64,000 bases of DNA from assembly GCF_932526225.1 (NCBI RefSeq), contig NC_064040.1, positions 684,001-748,000 on the forward strand. The letters are read 5' to 3'. This stretch comes from Nematostella vectensis. Taxonomy: Eukaryota; Cnidaria; Anthozoa; Actiniaria; Edwardsiidae. The notes under the pieces are model-generated. The model saw only the letters and a program-made list of their open reading frames with translations. It searched no databases and was not told where the DNA came from. Position numbers and translations under genes: made by a program. Of the stretch, positions 10,601 to 25,700 are shown piece by piece (positions within the stretch are counted from its first letter, which is position 1; the number at the start of each line of letters is the position of its first letter).

Positions 10601-12529
10601 CAGCATCTTTGATGTGCTCATGCTTTGTTCAGGATCCTGTACATATTCTATGCACACAAGAACTAACTAGATTCCTTGGATAACTTGATTAAGTAGATTC
10701 TAACATAGAGCATAGCGCTCGATAGATTGATATACCTTTTTTCCGAGTATACTGTTTTATTTTTCCTAATGTTACTTTTTGGAATTTACATTCGGAAAAA
10801 AAATTATCGATTGTAACCTTTTGGAGGTTACACTCGTAAAATAAAGTCCCGAATGTAACCCTGAAGCTTTTCCCGAATGTAACATCCAGTCCGATGGTGA
10901 CTTTGCTTGGGATAGTTTACGATACCAATAGTATTAAAAGTAATTTTCATTACAATTCCCTTCAGCAATGCCACGTTAGTCTTTCGTTGCGGGCACTTGA
11001 CTACTAACGCAGCGACCCGGGTTCGATTCCCGCTGATAGCCTATTTTTTTTTCTTTATTTTAAATATCGATACTTAATTATACTGTTCTTGGTGTGTCAT
11101 GACATAAAAAGAAGGTATAGGGACATTTTTATGTACTCTCAGCATCTTCGATGTGCTCATGCTTTGTTCAGGATCCTGCACATATTTTATGCACACAAGA
11201 ACTAACTAGATTTCTTGGATAACTTTATTAAGTAGATTCTAACATAGAGCATAGCGCTCGATAGATTGATATACCTTTTTTTCCGAGTATACTGTTTTAT
11301 TTTTCCTAATGTTACTTTTTGGAATTTACATTCGGAAAAAAAATTTTTGATTGTAACCTTTTGGAGGTTACACTCGTAAAACAAATTCCCGAATGTAACC
11401 CTGAAGCTTTTCCCGAATGTAACCTCCAGTCCGATGTTGACTTTGCTTGGGATAGTTTACGATACCAATAGTATTAAAAGTAATTTTCATTACAATTCCC
11501 TTCAGCAATGCCACGTTAGTCTTTCGTTGCGGGCACTTGACTACTACCGCAGCTATTCGGGTTCGATTCCCGCTGATAGCCTATTTTTTTTCTTTATTTT
11601 TTTTTTAAAATATCGATACTTAATTATACTGTTCTTGGTGTGTCATGACATAAAAAGAGGGTATAGGGACATTTTTATGTACTCTCAGCATCTATGATGT
11701 GCTCATGCTTTGTTCAGGATCCTGTACATATTTTATGCACACAAGAACTAACTAGATTCCTTGGATAACTTGATTATGTAGATTCTAACATAGAGCATAG
11801 CGCTCGATAGATTGATATACCTTTTTTACAGAGTATACTGTTTTATTTTCCTAATGTTACTTTTTGGAATTTACATTCGGAAAAAAAATTATCGATTGTA
11901 ACCTTTTGGGGGTTACACTCGTAAAACAAAGTCCCGAATGTAACCCTGAAGCTTTTCCCGAATGTAACCTCCAATCCGATGGTGACTTTGCTTGGGATAG
12001 TTTACGATACCAATAGTATTAAAAGTAATTTTCATTACAATTCCCTTCAGCAATGCCATGTTAGTCTTTCGTTGCGGGCACTTGACTACTACCGCAGCTA
12101 CCCGGGTTCGATTCCCGCTGATAGCCTATTTTTTTTTCTTTATTTTTTTTTAAATATCGATACTTAATTATACTGTTCTTGGTGTGTCATAACATAAAAA
12201 GAAGGTATAGGTACATTTTTATGTACTCTCAGCATCTTTGATGTGCTCATGCTTTGTTCAGGATCCTGTACATATTTTATGCGCACAAGAACTAACTAGA
12301 TTCCTTGGATAACTTGATTAAGTAGATTCTAACATAGAGCATAGCGCTCGATAGATTGATATACCTTTTTTTCCGAGTATACTGTTTTATTTTTCCTAAT
12401 GTTACTTTTTGGAATTTACATTCGGAAAAAAAAATGTTGATTGTAACCTTTTGGAGGTTACACTCGTAAAACAAATTCCCGAATGTAACCCTGAAGCTTT
12501 TTCCGAATGTAACCTCCAGTCCGATGTTG

Positions 12530-15500
12530 ACTTTGCTTGGGATAGTTTACGATACCAATAGTATTAAAATTAATTTTCATTACGATTCCCTTCAGCAATG
12601 CCACGTTAGTCTTTCGTTGCGGGCACTTGACTACTAACGCAACGACCCGGGTTCGATTCCCGCTGATAGCCTATTTTTTTTTTCTTTATTATTTTTTTTT
12701 TAATATCGATACTTAATTATACTGTTCTTGGTGTGTTATGACATAAAAAGAAGGTATAGGGACATTTTTATGTACTCTCAGCATCTTTGATGTGCTCATG
12801 CTTTGTTCAGGATCCTGTACATATTTTATGCACACAAGAACTAACTAGATTCCTTGGATAACTTGATTAAGTAGATTCTAACATAGAGCATAGCGCTCGA
12901 TAGATTGATATACCTTTTTTTCCGAGTATACTGTTTTATTTTTCCTAATGTTACTTTTTGGAATTTACATTCGGAAAAAAAAATATTGATTGTAACCTTT
13001 TGGAGGTTACACTCGTAAAACAAATTCCCGAATGTAACCCTGAAGCTTTTCCCGAATGTAACCTCCAGTCCGATGTTGACTTTGCTTGGGATAGTTTACG
13101 ATACCAATAGTATTAAAAGTAATTTTCATTACAATTCCCTTCAGCAATGCCACGTTAGTCTTTCGTTGCGGGCACTTGACTACTACCGCAGCGACCCGGG
13201 TTTGATTCCCGCTGATAGCCTATTTTTTTTTTCTTTATTTTTTTTTTTAAATATCGATACTTAATTATACTGTTCTTGGTGTGTCATGACATAAAAAGAA
13301 GGTATAGGGACATTTTTATGTACTCTCAGCATCTTTGATGTGCTCATGCTTTGTTCAGGATCCTGTACATATTCTATGCACACAAGAACTAACTAGATTC
13401 CTTGGATAACTTGATTAAGTAGATTCTAACATAGAGCATAGCGCTCGATAGATTGATATACCTTTTTTCCGAGTATACTGTTTTATTTTTCCTAATGTTA
13501 CTTTTTGGAATTTACATTCGGAAAAAAATTATTGATTGTAACCTTTTGGAGGTTACACTCGTAAAACAAATTCCCGAATGTAACCCTGAAGCTTTTCCAG
13601 AATGTAACCTCCAGTCCGATGGTGACTTTGCTTGGGATAGTTTACGATACCAATAGTATTAACAGTAATTTTCATTACAATTCCCTTCAGCAATGCCACG
13701 TTAGTCTTTCGTTGCGGGCACTTGACTACTACCGCAGCGACCCGGGTTCGATTCCCGCTGATAGCCTATTTTTTTTCTTTATTTTTTTTTAAATATCGAT
13801 ACTTAATTATACTGTTCTTGGTGTGTCATGACATAAAAAGAGGGTATAGGGACATTTTTATGTACTCTCAGCATCTATGATGTGCTCATGCTTTGTTCAG
13901 GATCCTGTACATATTTTATGCACACAAGAACTAACTAGATTCCTTGGATAACTTGATTAAGTAGATTCTAACATAGAGCATAGCGCTCGATAGATTGATA
14001 TACCTTTTTTACCGAGTATACTGTTTTATTTTCCTAATGTTACTTTTTGGAATTTACATTCGGAAAAAAAATTATCGATTGTAACCTTTTGGAAGGTTAC
14101 ACTCGTAAAACAAAGTCCCGAATGTAACCCTGAAGCTTTTCCCGAATGTAACATCCAGTCCGATGGTGACTTTGCTTGGGATAGTTTACGATACCAATAG
14201 TATTAAAAGTAATTTTCATTACAATTCCCTTCAGCAATGCCACGTTAGTCTTTCGTTGCGGGCACTTGACTACTAACGCAGCGACCCGGGTTCGATTCCC
14301 GCTGATAGCCTATTTTTTTTTTCTTTATTTTAAATATCGATACTTAATTATACTGTTCTTGGTGTGTCATGACATAAAAAGAAGGTATAGGGACATTTTT
14401 ATGTACTCTCAGCATCTTCGATGTGCTCATGCTTTGTTCAGGATCCTGCACATATTTTATGCACACAAGAACTAACTAGATTTCTTGGATAACTTGATTA
14501 AGTAGATTCTAACATAGAGCATAGCGCTCGATAGATTGATATACCTTTTTTCCGAGTATACTGTTTTATTTTTCCTAATGTTACTTTTTGGAATTTACAT
14601 TCCGAAACAAAAATTATCGATTGTAACCTTTTGGAGGTTACACTCGTAAAACAAATTCCCGAATGTAACCCTGAAGCTTTTCCCGAATGTAACCTCCAGT
14701 CCGATGGTGACTTTGCTTGGGATAGTTTACGATACAAATAGTATTAAAAGTAATTTTCATTACAATTCCCTTCAGCAATGCCACGTTAGTCTTTCGTTGC
14801 GGGCACTTGACTACTAACGCAGCGACCCGGGTTCGATTCCCGCTGATAGCCTATTTTTTTTTCTTTATTTTTTTTTTAAAATATCGATACTTAATTATAC
14901 TGTTCTTGGTGTGTCATGACATAAAAAGAAGGTATAGGGACATTTTGATGTACTCTCAGCATCTTTGATGTGCTCATGCTTTGTTCAGGATCCTGTACAT
15001 ATTCTAAGCACACAAGAACTAACTAGATTCCTTGGATAACTTGATTAAGTAGATTCTAATATAGAGCATAGCGCTCGATAGATTGATATACCTTTTTTCC
15101 GAGTATACTGTTTTATTTTTCCTAATGTTACTTTTTGGAATTTACATTCGGAAAAAAATTATTGATTGTAACCTTTTGGAGGTTACACTCGTAAAACAAA
15201 TTCCCGAATGTAACCCTGAAGCTTTTCCCGAATGTAACCTCCAGTCCGATGGTGACTTTGCTTGGGATAGTTTACGATACCAATAGTATTAACAGTAATT
15301 TTCATTACAATTCCCTTCAGCAATGCCACGTTAGTCTTTCGTTGCGGGGACTTGACTACTACCGCAGCTACCCGGGTTCGATTCCCGCTGATAGCTATTT
15401 TTTTTCTTTATTTTTTTTTAAATATCGATACTTAATTATACTGTTCTTGGTGTGTCATGACATAAAAAGAAGGTATAGGGACATTTTTATGTACTCTCAG

Positions 15501-18500
15501 CATCTATGATGTGCTCATGCTTTGTTCAGGATCCTGTACATATTTTATGCACACAAGAACTAACTAGATTCCTTGGATAACTTGATTAAGTAGATTCTAA
15601 CATAGAGCATAGCGCTCGATAGATTGATATACCTTTTTTACCGAGTATACTGTTTTATTTTCCTAATGTTACTTTTTGGAATTTACATTCGGAAATAAAA
15701 TTATCGATTGTAACCTTTTGGAGGTTACACTCGTAAAACATTGTCCCGAATGTAACCCTGAAGCTTTTCCCGAATGTAACCTCCAATCCGATGGTGACTT
15801 TGCTTGGGATAGTTTACGATACCAATAGTATTAAAAGTAATTTTCATTACAATTCCCTTCAGCAATGCCACGTTAGTCTTTCGTTGCGGGCACTTGACTA
15901 CTAACGCAACGACCCGGGTTCGATTCCCGCTGATAGCTCATTTTTTTTTCTTTATTTTAAATATCGATACTTAATTATACTGTTCTTGGTGTGTCATGAC
16001 ATAAAAAGAAGGTATAGGGACATTTTTATGTACTCTCAGCATCTTTGATGTGCTCATGCTTTGTTCAGGATCCTGCACATATTTTATGCACACAAGAACT
16101 AACTAGATTTCTTGGATAACTTGATTAAGTAGATTCTAACATAGAGCATAGCGCTCGATAGATTGATATACCTTTTTTCCGAGTATACTGTTTTATTTTT
16201 CCTAATGTTACTTTTTGGAATTTACATTCCGAAAAAAAAATTATCGATTGTAACCTTTTGGAGGTTACACTCGTAAAACAAATTCCCGAATGTAACCCTG
16301 AAGCTTTTCCCGAATGTAACCTTCAGTCCGATGGTGACTTTGCTTGGGATAGTTTACGATACCAATAGTATTAAAAGTAAATTTCATTACAATTCCCTTC
16401 AGCAATGCCACGTTAGTCTTTCTTTGCGGGCACTTGACTACTAACGCAGCGACCCGGGTTCGATTCCCGCTGATAGCCTATTTTTTTTTCTTTATTTTTT
16501 TTAAAAAATATCGATACTTAATTATGCTGTTCTTGGTGTGTCATGACATAAAAAGAAGGTATAGGGACATTTTGATGTACTCTCAGCATCTTTGATGTGC
16601 TCATGCTTTGTTCAGGATCCTGCACATATTTTATGCACACAAGAACTAACTAGATTTCTTGGATAACTTGATTAAGTAGATTCTAACATAGAGCATAGCG
16701 CTCGATAGATTGATATACCTTTTTTCCGAGTATACTGTTTTATTTTTCCTAATGTTACTTTTTGGAATTTACATTCCGAAAAAAAATTATCGATTGTAAC
16801 CTTTTGGAGGTTACACTCGTAAAACAAATTCCCGAATGTAACCCTGAAGCTTTTCCCGAATGTAACCTCCAGTCCGATGGTGACTTTGCTTGGGATAGTT
16901 TACGATACCAATAGTATTAAAAGTAATTTTCATTACAATTCCCTTCAGCAATGCCACGTTAGTCTTTCTTTGCGGGCACTTGACTACTAACGCAGCGACC
17001 CGGGTTCGATTCCCGCTGATAGCCTATTTTTTTTTTCTTTATTTTTTTTTAAAAATATCGATACTTAATTATGCTGTTCTTGGTGTGTCATGACATAAAA
17101 AGAAGGTATAGGGACATTTTGATGTACTCTCAGCATCTTTGATGTGCTCATGCTTTGTTCAGGATCCTGCACATATTTTATGCACACAAGAACTAATTAG
17201 ATTTCTTGGATAACTTGATTAAGTAGATTCTAACATAGAGCATAGCGCTCGATAGATTGATATACCTTTTTTCCGAGTATACTGTTTTATTTTTCCTAAT
17301 GTTACTTTTTGGAATTTACATTCCGAAAAAAAATTATCGATTGTAACCTTTTGGAGGTTACACTCGTAAAACAAATTCCCGAATGTAACCCTGAAGCTTT
17401 TCCCGAATGTAACCTCCAGTCCGATGGTGACTTTGCTTGGGATAGTTTACGATACCAATAGTATTTAAAGTAATTTTCATTACAACTCCCTTCAGCAATG
17501 CCACGTTAGTCTTTTGTTGCGGGCACTTGACTACTAACGCAGCGACCCGGGTTCGATTCCCGCTGATAGCCTATTTTTTTTTCTTTATTTTTTTTTTTAA
17601 AATATCGATACTTAATTATACTGTTCTTGGTGTGTCATGACATAAAAAGAAGGTATAGGGACATTTTGATGTACTCTCAGCATCTTTGATGTGCTCATGC
17701 TTTGTTCAGGATCCTGTACATATTTTATGCACACAAGAACTAACTAGCTTCCTTGGATAACTTGATTAAGTAGATTCTAACATAGAGCTTAGCGCTCGAT
17801 AGATTGATATACCTTTTTTTCCGAGTATACTGTTTTATTTTTCCTAATGTTACTTTTTGGAATTTACATTCGGAAAAAAAATTATCGATTGTAACCTTTT
17901 GGAGGTTACACTCGTAAAACAAATTCCCGAATGTAACCCTGAAGCTTTTCCCGAATGTAACCTCCAGTCCGATGGTGACTTTGCTTGGGATAGTTTACGA
18001 TACCAATAGTATTAAAAGTAATTTTCATTACAATTCCTATCAGCAATGCCACGTTAGTTTTTCGTTGCGGGCACTTGACTACTAACGCAGCGACCCGGGT
18101 TCGATTCCTGCTGATAGCCTATTTTTTTTTCTTTATTTTTTTTTTAAATATCGATACTTAATTATACTGTTCTTGGTGTGTCATGACATAAAAAGAAGGT
18201 ATAGGGACATTTTTATGTACTCTCAGCATCTTTGATGTGCTCATGCTTTGTTCAGGATCCTGCACATATTTTATGCACACAAGAACTAACTAGATTTCTT
18301 GGATAACTTGATTAAGTAGATTCTAACATAGAGCATAGCGCTCGATAGATTGATATACCTTTTTTCCGAGTATACTGTTTTATTTTTCCTAATGTTACTT
18401 TTTGGAATTTACATTCCGAAAAAAAATTATCGATTGTAACCTTTTGGAGGTTACACTCGTAAAACAAATTCCCGAATGTAACCCTGAAGCTTTTCCCGAA

Positions 18501-18522
18501 TGTAACCTCCAGTCCGATGGTG
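12530..18522 (+). repeat. Units 24-34: irregular block
   Basis: Unit 24 resembles units 8 and 10, and unit 25 resembles unit 12. Units 26 and 29 carry the ATTAACAG head seen in units 4 and 6. Units 27, 28, 31, 32 and 33 form a class ending in TTACATTCCG. Units 31 and 32 (16337, 16883) are an adjacent near-identical pair sharing TCTTTCTTTGCGGG and TTAATTATGCTG. No regular multi-unit period is visible, so this block looks like a patchwork between two HOR domains. Confidence 0.6.
13149..13220 (+). pseudogene. tRNA-like sequence with mutated B box, unit 25
   Basis: The B box reads GGTTTGATTCC (13199-13209), with the near-invariant C56 changed to T. The same change occurs in unit 111 (60153-60163) and, with a second change, in unit 117 (63436-63446). 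Unit 105 has GGTTCTATTCC (56869-56879). Confidence 0.6.
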
Positions 18523-19682
18523 ACTTTGCTTGGGATAGTTTACGATACCAATAGTATTAAAAGTAATTTTCATTACAATTCCCTTCAGCAATGCCACGTT
18601 AGTCTTTCGTTGCGGGCACTTGACTACTAACGCAGCGACCCGGGTTCGATTCCCGCTGATAGCCTATTTTTTTTCTTTATTTTTTTTTTTAAATATCGAT
18701 ACTTAATTATACTGTTCTTGGTGTGTCATGACATAAAAAGAAGGTATAGGGACATTTTGATGTACTCTCAGAATCTTTGATGTGCTCATGCTTTGTTCAG
18801 GATCCTGTACATATTTTATGCACACAAGAACTAACTAGATTCCTTGGATAACTTGATTAAGTAGATTCTAACATAGAGCATAGCGCTCGATAGATTGATA
18901 TACCTTTTTTTCCGAGTATACTGTTTTATTTTTCCTAATATTACTTTTTGGAATTTACATTCGGAAAAAAAATTATCGATTGTAACCTTTTGGAGGTTAC
19001 ACTCGTAAAACAAATTCCCGAATGTAACCCTAAAGCTTTTCCCGAATGTAACCTCCAGTCCGATGGTGACTTTGCTTGGGATAGTTTACGATACCAATAG
19101 TATTAAAAGTAATTTTCATTACAATTCCCTTCAGCAATGCCACGTTAGTCTTTCGTTGCGGGCACTTGACTACTACCGCAGCTACCCGGGTTCGATTCCC
19201 GCTGATAGCCTATTTTTTTTTCTTTATTTTTTTTTAAATATCGATACTTAATTATACTGTTCTTGGTGTGTCATGACATAAAAAGAAGGTATAGGTACAT
19301 TTTTATGTACTCTCAGCATCTTTGATGTGCTCATACTTTGTTCAGGATCCTTTACATATTTTATGCACACAAGAACTAACTAGATTCCTTGGATAACTCG
19401 ATTAAGTAGATTCTAACATAGAGCATAGCGCTCGATAGATTGATATACCTTTTTTCCGAGTATACTGTTTTATTTTTCCTAATGTTACTTTTTGGAATTT
19501 ACATTCGGAAAAAAAATTATCGATTGTAACCTTTTGGAGGTAACACTCGTAAAACAAATTCCCGAATGTAACCCTAAAGCTTTTCCCGAATGTAACCTTC
19601 AGTCCGATGGTGACTTTGCTTGGGATAGTTTACGATACCAATAGTATTAAAAGTAAATTTCATTACAATTCCCTTCAGCAAT

Positions 19683-19754
19683 GCCACGTTAGTCTTTCGT
19701 TGCGGGCACTTGACTACTAAAGCAGCGACCCGGGTTCGATTCTCGCTGATAGCC
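19683..19754 (+). pseudogene. tRNA-like sequence, diverged class with TTCTCGC
   Basis: In this class (heads of units 37, 42, 44, 46, 50, 55, 56, 67, 69, 74, 79, 81) the B box ends TTCT instead of TTCC and the sequence reads CTACTAAAGCAG. The T-to-C-stem change removes a further T-stem pair. The class always follows a unit whose tail has GGAGGTAACAC, so the linked variants straddle the unit boundary used here. Confidence 0.6.
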
Positions 19755-22700
19755 TATTTTTTTTTTTCTTTATTATTTTTTTTTAAATATCGATACTTAA
19801 TTATACTGTTCTTGGTGTGTCATGACATAAAAAGAAGGTATAGGGACATTTTTATGTACTCTCAGCATCTTTGATGTGCTCATGCTTTGTTCAGGATCCT
19901 GTACATATTTTATGCACACAAGAACTAACTAGATTCCTTGGATAACTTGATTAAGTAGATTCTAACATAGAGCATAGCGCTCGATAGATTGATATACCTT
20001 TTTTTCCGAGTATACTGTTTTATTTTTCCTAATGTTACTTTTTGGAATTTACATTCGGAAAAAAATTATTGATTGTAACCTTTTGGAGGTTACACTCGTA
20101 AAACAAATTCCCGAATGTAACCCTGAAGCTTTTCCCGAATGTAACCTCCAGTCCGATGGTGACTTTGCTTGGGATAGTTTACGATACCAATAGTATTAAA
20201 AGTAATTTTCATTACAATTCCCTTCAGCAATGCCACGTTAGTTTTTCGTTGCGGGCACTTGACTACTAACGCAGCGACCCGGGTTCGATTCTCGCTGATA
20301 GCCTATTTTTTTTTCTTTATTTTTTTTTTAAATATCGATACTTACTTATACTGTTCTTGGTGTGTCATGACATAAAAAGAAGGTATAGGGACATTTTTAT
20401 GTACTCTCAGCATCTTTGATGTGCTCATGCTTTGTTCAGGATCCTGCACATATTTTATGCACACAAGAACTAACTAGGTTTCTTGGATAACTTGATTAAG
20501 TAGATTCTAACATAGAGCATAGCGCTCGATAGATTGATATACCTTTTTTTCCGAGTATACTGTTTTATTTTTCCTAATGTTACTTTTTGGAATTTACATT
20601 CCGAAAAAAAATTATCGATTGTAACCTTTTGGAGGTTACACTCGTAAAACAAATTCCCGAATGTAACCCTGAAGCTTTTCCCGAATGTAACCTCCAGTCC
20701 GATGGTGACTTTGCTTGGGATAGTTTACGATACCAATAGTATTAAAAGTAATTTTCATTACAATTCCCTTCAGCAATGCCACGTTAGTTTTTCGTTGCGG
20801 GCACTTGACTACTAACGCAGCGACCCGGGTTCGATTCCCGCTGATAGCCTATTCTTTTTTCTTTATTTTTTTTTTAAATATCGATACTTAATTATACTGT
20901 TCTTGGTGTGTCATGACATAAAAAGAAGGTATAGGGACATTTTTATGTACTCTCAGCATCTTTGATGTGCTCATGCTTTGTTCAGGATCCTGCACATATT
21001 TTATGCACACAAGAACTAACTAAATTTCTTGGATAACTTGATTAAGTAGATTCTAACATAGAGCATAGCGCTCGATAGATTGATATACCTTTTTTCCGAG
21101 TATACTGTTTTATTTTTCCTAATGTTACTTTTTGGAATTTACATTCCGAAAAAAAATTATCGATTGTAACCTTTTGGAGGTTACACTCGTAAAACAAATT
21201 CCCGAATGTAACCCTAAAGCTTTTCCCGAATGTAACCTCCAGTCCGATGGTGACTTTGCTTGGGATAGTTTACGATACCAATAGTATTAAAAGTAATTTT
21301 CATTACAATTCCCTTCAGCAATGCCACGTTAGTCTTTCGTTGCGGGCACTTGACTACTACCGCAGCTACCCGGGTTCGATTCCCGCTGATAGCCTATTTT
21401 TTTTTCTTTATTTTTTTTTAAATATCGATACTTAATGATACTGTTCTTGGTGTGTCATAACATAAAAAGAAGGTATAGGTACATTTTTATGTACTCTCAG
21501 CATCTTTGATGTGCTCATGCTTTGTTCAGGATCCTGTACATATTTTATGCGCACAAGAACTAACTAGATTCCTTGGATAACTTGATTAAGTAGATTCTAA
21601 CATAGAGCATAGCGCTCGATAGATTGATATACCTTTTTTTCCGAGTATACTGTTTTATTTTTCCTAATGTTACTTTTTGGAATTTACATTCGGAAAAAAA
21701 TTATTGATTGTAACCTTTTGGAGGTTACACTCGTAAAACAAATTCCCGAATGTAACCCTGAAGCTTTTCCCGAATGTAACCTCCAGTCCGATGTTGACTT
21801 TGCTTGGGATAGTTTACGATACCAATAGTATTAAAAGTAATTTTCATTACGATTCCCTTCAGCAATGCCACGTTAGTCTTTCGTTGCGGGCACTTGACTA
21901 CTAACGCAGCGACCCGGGTTCGATTCCCGCTGATAGCCTATTTTTTTTCTTTATTTTTTTTTTAAATATCGATACTTAATTATACTGTTCTTGGTGTGTC
22001 ATGACATAAAAAGAAGGTATAGGGACATTTTGATGTACTCTTAGCATCTTTGATGTGCTCATGCTTTGTTCAGGATCCTGTACATATTTTATGCACACAA
22101 GAACTAACTAGATTCCTTGGATAACTTGATTAAGTAGATTCTAACATAGAGCATAGCGCTCGATAGATTGATATACCTTTTTTCCGAGTATACTGTTTTA
22201 TTTTTCCTAATGTTACTTTTTGGAATTTACATTCGGAAAAAAAATTATCGATTGTAACCTTTTGGAGGTAACACTCGTAAAACAAATTCCCGAATGTAAC
22301 CCTAAAGCTTTTCCCGAATGTAACCTTCAGTCCGATGGTGACTTTGCTTGGGATAGTTTACGATACCAATAGTATTAAAAGTAAATTTCATTACAATTCC
22401 CTTCAGCAATGCCACGTTAGTCTTTCGTTGCGGGCACTTGACTACTAAAGCAGCGACCCGGGTTCGATTCTCGCTGATAGCCTATTATTTTTTTCTTTAT
22501 TATTTTTTTTTAAATATCGATACTTAATTATACTGTTCTTGGTGTGTCATGACATAAAAAGAAGGTATAGGGACATTTTTATGTACTCTCAGCAACTTTG
22601 ATGTGCTCATGCTTTGTTCAGGATCCTGTACATATTTTATGCACACAAGAACTAACTAGATTCCTTGGATAACTTGATTAAGTAGATTCTAACATAGAGC

Positions 22701-25700
22701 ATAGCGCTCGATAGATTGATATACCTTTTTTTCCGAGTATACTGTTTTATTTTTCCTAATGTTACTTTTTGGAATTTATATTCGGAAAAAAATTATTGAT
22801 TGTAACCTTTTGGAGGTTACACTCGTAAAACAAATTCCCGAATGTAACCCTGAAGCTTTTCCCGAATGTAACCTCCAGTCCGATGGTGACTTTGCTTGGG
22901 ATAGTTTACGATACCAATAGTATTAAAAGTAATTTTCATTACGATTCCCTTCAGCAATGCCACGTTAGTCTTTCGTTGCGGGCACTTGACTACTAACGCA
23001 ACGACCCGGGTTCGATTCCCGCTGATAGCCTATTTTTTTTCTTTATTTTTTTTTTTAAATATCGATACTTAATTATACTGTTCTTGGTGTGTCATGACAT
23101 AAAAAGAAGGTATAGGGACATTTTTATGTACTCTCAGCAACTTTGATGTGCTCATGCTTTGTTCAGGATCCTGTACATATTTTATGCACACAAGAACTAA
23201 CTAGATTCCTTGGATAACTTGATTAAGTAGATTCTAACATAGAGCATAGCGCTCGATAGATTGATATACCTTTTTTCCGAGTATACTGTTTTATTTTTCC
23301 TAATGTTACTTTTTGGAATTTACATTCGGAAAAAAAATTATCGATTGTAACCTTTTGGAGGTAACACTCGTAAAACAAATTCCCGAATGTAACCCTAAAG
23401 CTTTTCCCGAATGTAACCTTCAGTCCGATGGTGACTTTGCTTGGGATAGTTTACGATACCAATAGTATTAAAAGTAAATTTCATTACAATTCCCTTCAGC
23501 AATGCCACGTTAGTCTTTCGTTGCGGGCACTTGACTACTAAAGCAGCGACCCGGGTTCGATTCTCGCTGATAGCCTATTTTTTTTTTCTTTATTATTTTT
23601 TTTTAAATATCGATACTTAATTATACTGTTCTTGGTGTGTCATGACATAAAAAGAAGGTATAGGGACATTTTTATGTACTCTCAGCAACTTTGATGTGCT
23701 CATGCTTTGTTCAGGATCCTGTACATATTTTATGCACACAAGAACTAACTAGATTCCTTGGATAACTTGATTAAGTAGATTCTAACATAGAGCATAGCGC
23801 TCGATAGATTGATATACCTTTTTTTCCGAGTATACTGTTTTATTTTTCCTAATGTTACTTTTTGGAATTTATATTCGGAAAAAAATTATTGATTGTAACC
23901 TTTTGGAGGTTACACTCGTAAAACAAATTCCCGAATGTAACCCTGAAGCTTTTCCCGAATGTAACCTCCAGTCCGATGGTGACTTTGCTTGGGATAGTTT
24001 ACGATACCAATAGTATTAAAAGTAATTTTCATTACGATTCCCTTCAGCAATGCCACGTTAGTCTTTCGTTGCGGGCACTTGACTACTAACGCAACGACCC
24101 GGGTTCGATTCCCGCTGATAGCCTATTTTTTTTCTTTATTTTTTTTTTTAAATATCGATACTTAATTATACTGTTCTTGGTGTGTCATGACATAAAAAGA
24201 AGGTATAGGGACATTTTGATATACTCTCAGCATCTTTGATGTGCTCATGCTTTGTTCAGGATCCTGTACATATTTTATGCACACAAGAACTATCTAGATT
24301 CCTTGGATAACTTGATTAAGTAGATTCTAACATAGAGCATAGCGCTCGATAGATTGATATACCTTTTTTCCGAGTATACTGTTTTATTTTTCCTAATGTT
24401 ACTTTTTGGAATTTACATTCGGAAAAAAAATTATCGATTGTAACCTTTTGGAGGTAACACTCGTAAAACAAATTCCCGAATGTAACCCTAAAGCTTTTCC
24501 CGAATGTAACCTTCAGTCCGATGGTGACTTTGCTTGGGATAGTTTACGATACCAATAGTATTAAAAGTAAATTTCATTACAATTCCCTTCAGCAATGCCA
24601 CGTTAGTCTTTCGTTGCGGGCACTTGACTACTAAAGCAGCGACCCGGGTTCGATTCTCGCTGATAGCCTATTTTTTTTTTCTTTATTATTTTTTTTTTAA
24701 TATCGATACTTAATTATACTGTTCTTGGTGTGTCATGACATAAAAAGAAGGTATAGGGACATTTTTATGTACTCTCAGCATCTTTGATGTGCTCATGCTT
24801 TGTTCAGGATCCTGTACATATTTTATGCACACAAGAACTAACTAGATTCCTTGGATAACTTGATTAAGTAGATTCTAACATAGAGCATAGCGCTCGATAG
24901 ATTGATATACCTTTTTTACCGAGTATACTGTTTTATTTTCCTAATGTTACTTTTTGGAATTTACATTCGGAAAAAAAATTATCGATTGTAACCTTTTGGA
25001 GGTTACACTCGTAAAACAAAGTCCCGAATGTAACCCTGAAGCTTTTCCCGAATGTAACCTCCAGTCCGATGGTGACTTTGCTTGGGATAGTTTACGATAC
25101 CAATAGTATTAAAAGTAATTTTCATTACAATTCCCTTCAGCAATGCCACGTTAGTCTTTCGTTGCGGGCACTTGACTACTAACGCAGCGATCCGAGTTCG
25201 ATTCCCGCTGATTGCCTATTTTTTTTCTTTATTTTTTTTTTAAATATCGATACTTAATTATACTGTTCTTGGTGTGTCATGACATAAAAAGAAGGTATAG
25301 GGACATTTTGATGTACTCTCAGAATCTTTGATGTGCTCATGCTTTGTTCAGGATCCTGTACATATTTTATGCACACAAGAACTAACTAGATTCCTTGGAT
25401 AACTTGATTAAGTAGATTATAACATAGAGCATAGCGCTCGATAGATTGATATACCTTTTTTTCCGAGTATACTGTTTTATTTTTCCTAATATTACTTTTT
25501 GGAATTTACATTCGGAAAAAAAATTATCGATTGTAACCTTTTGGAGGTTACACTCGTAAAACAAATTCCCGAATGTAACCCTAAAGCTTTTCCCGAATGT
25601 AACCTCCAGTCCGATGGTGACTTTGCTTGGGATAGTTTACGATACCAATAGTATTAAAAGTAATTTTCATTACAATTCCCTTCAGCAATGCCACGTTAGT

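Larger units (their letters stand above)
6001..12529 (+). repeat. Units 12-23: three copies of a 2176-bp tetrameric HOR
   Basis: Copies are 6001-8177, 8178-10353 and 10354-12529. The second and third share private changes absent from the first: CTTCGATGTG, ACTTTATTAAG, AGCTATTCGGG and TTGGGGGTTAC, all exactly 2176 bp apart. They are therefore the youngest pair. By eye they differ at few sites, for example ATATTGATT at 10259 against ATGTTGATT at 12434, and TTTTCCC against TTTTTCC near 12500. The third unit of each copy (7088, 9264, 11440) is a mosaic of two older unit types. Confidence 0.85.
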
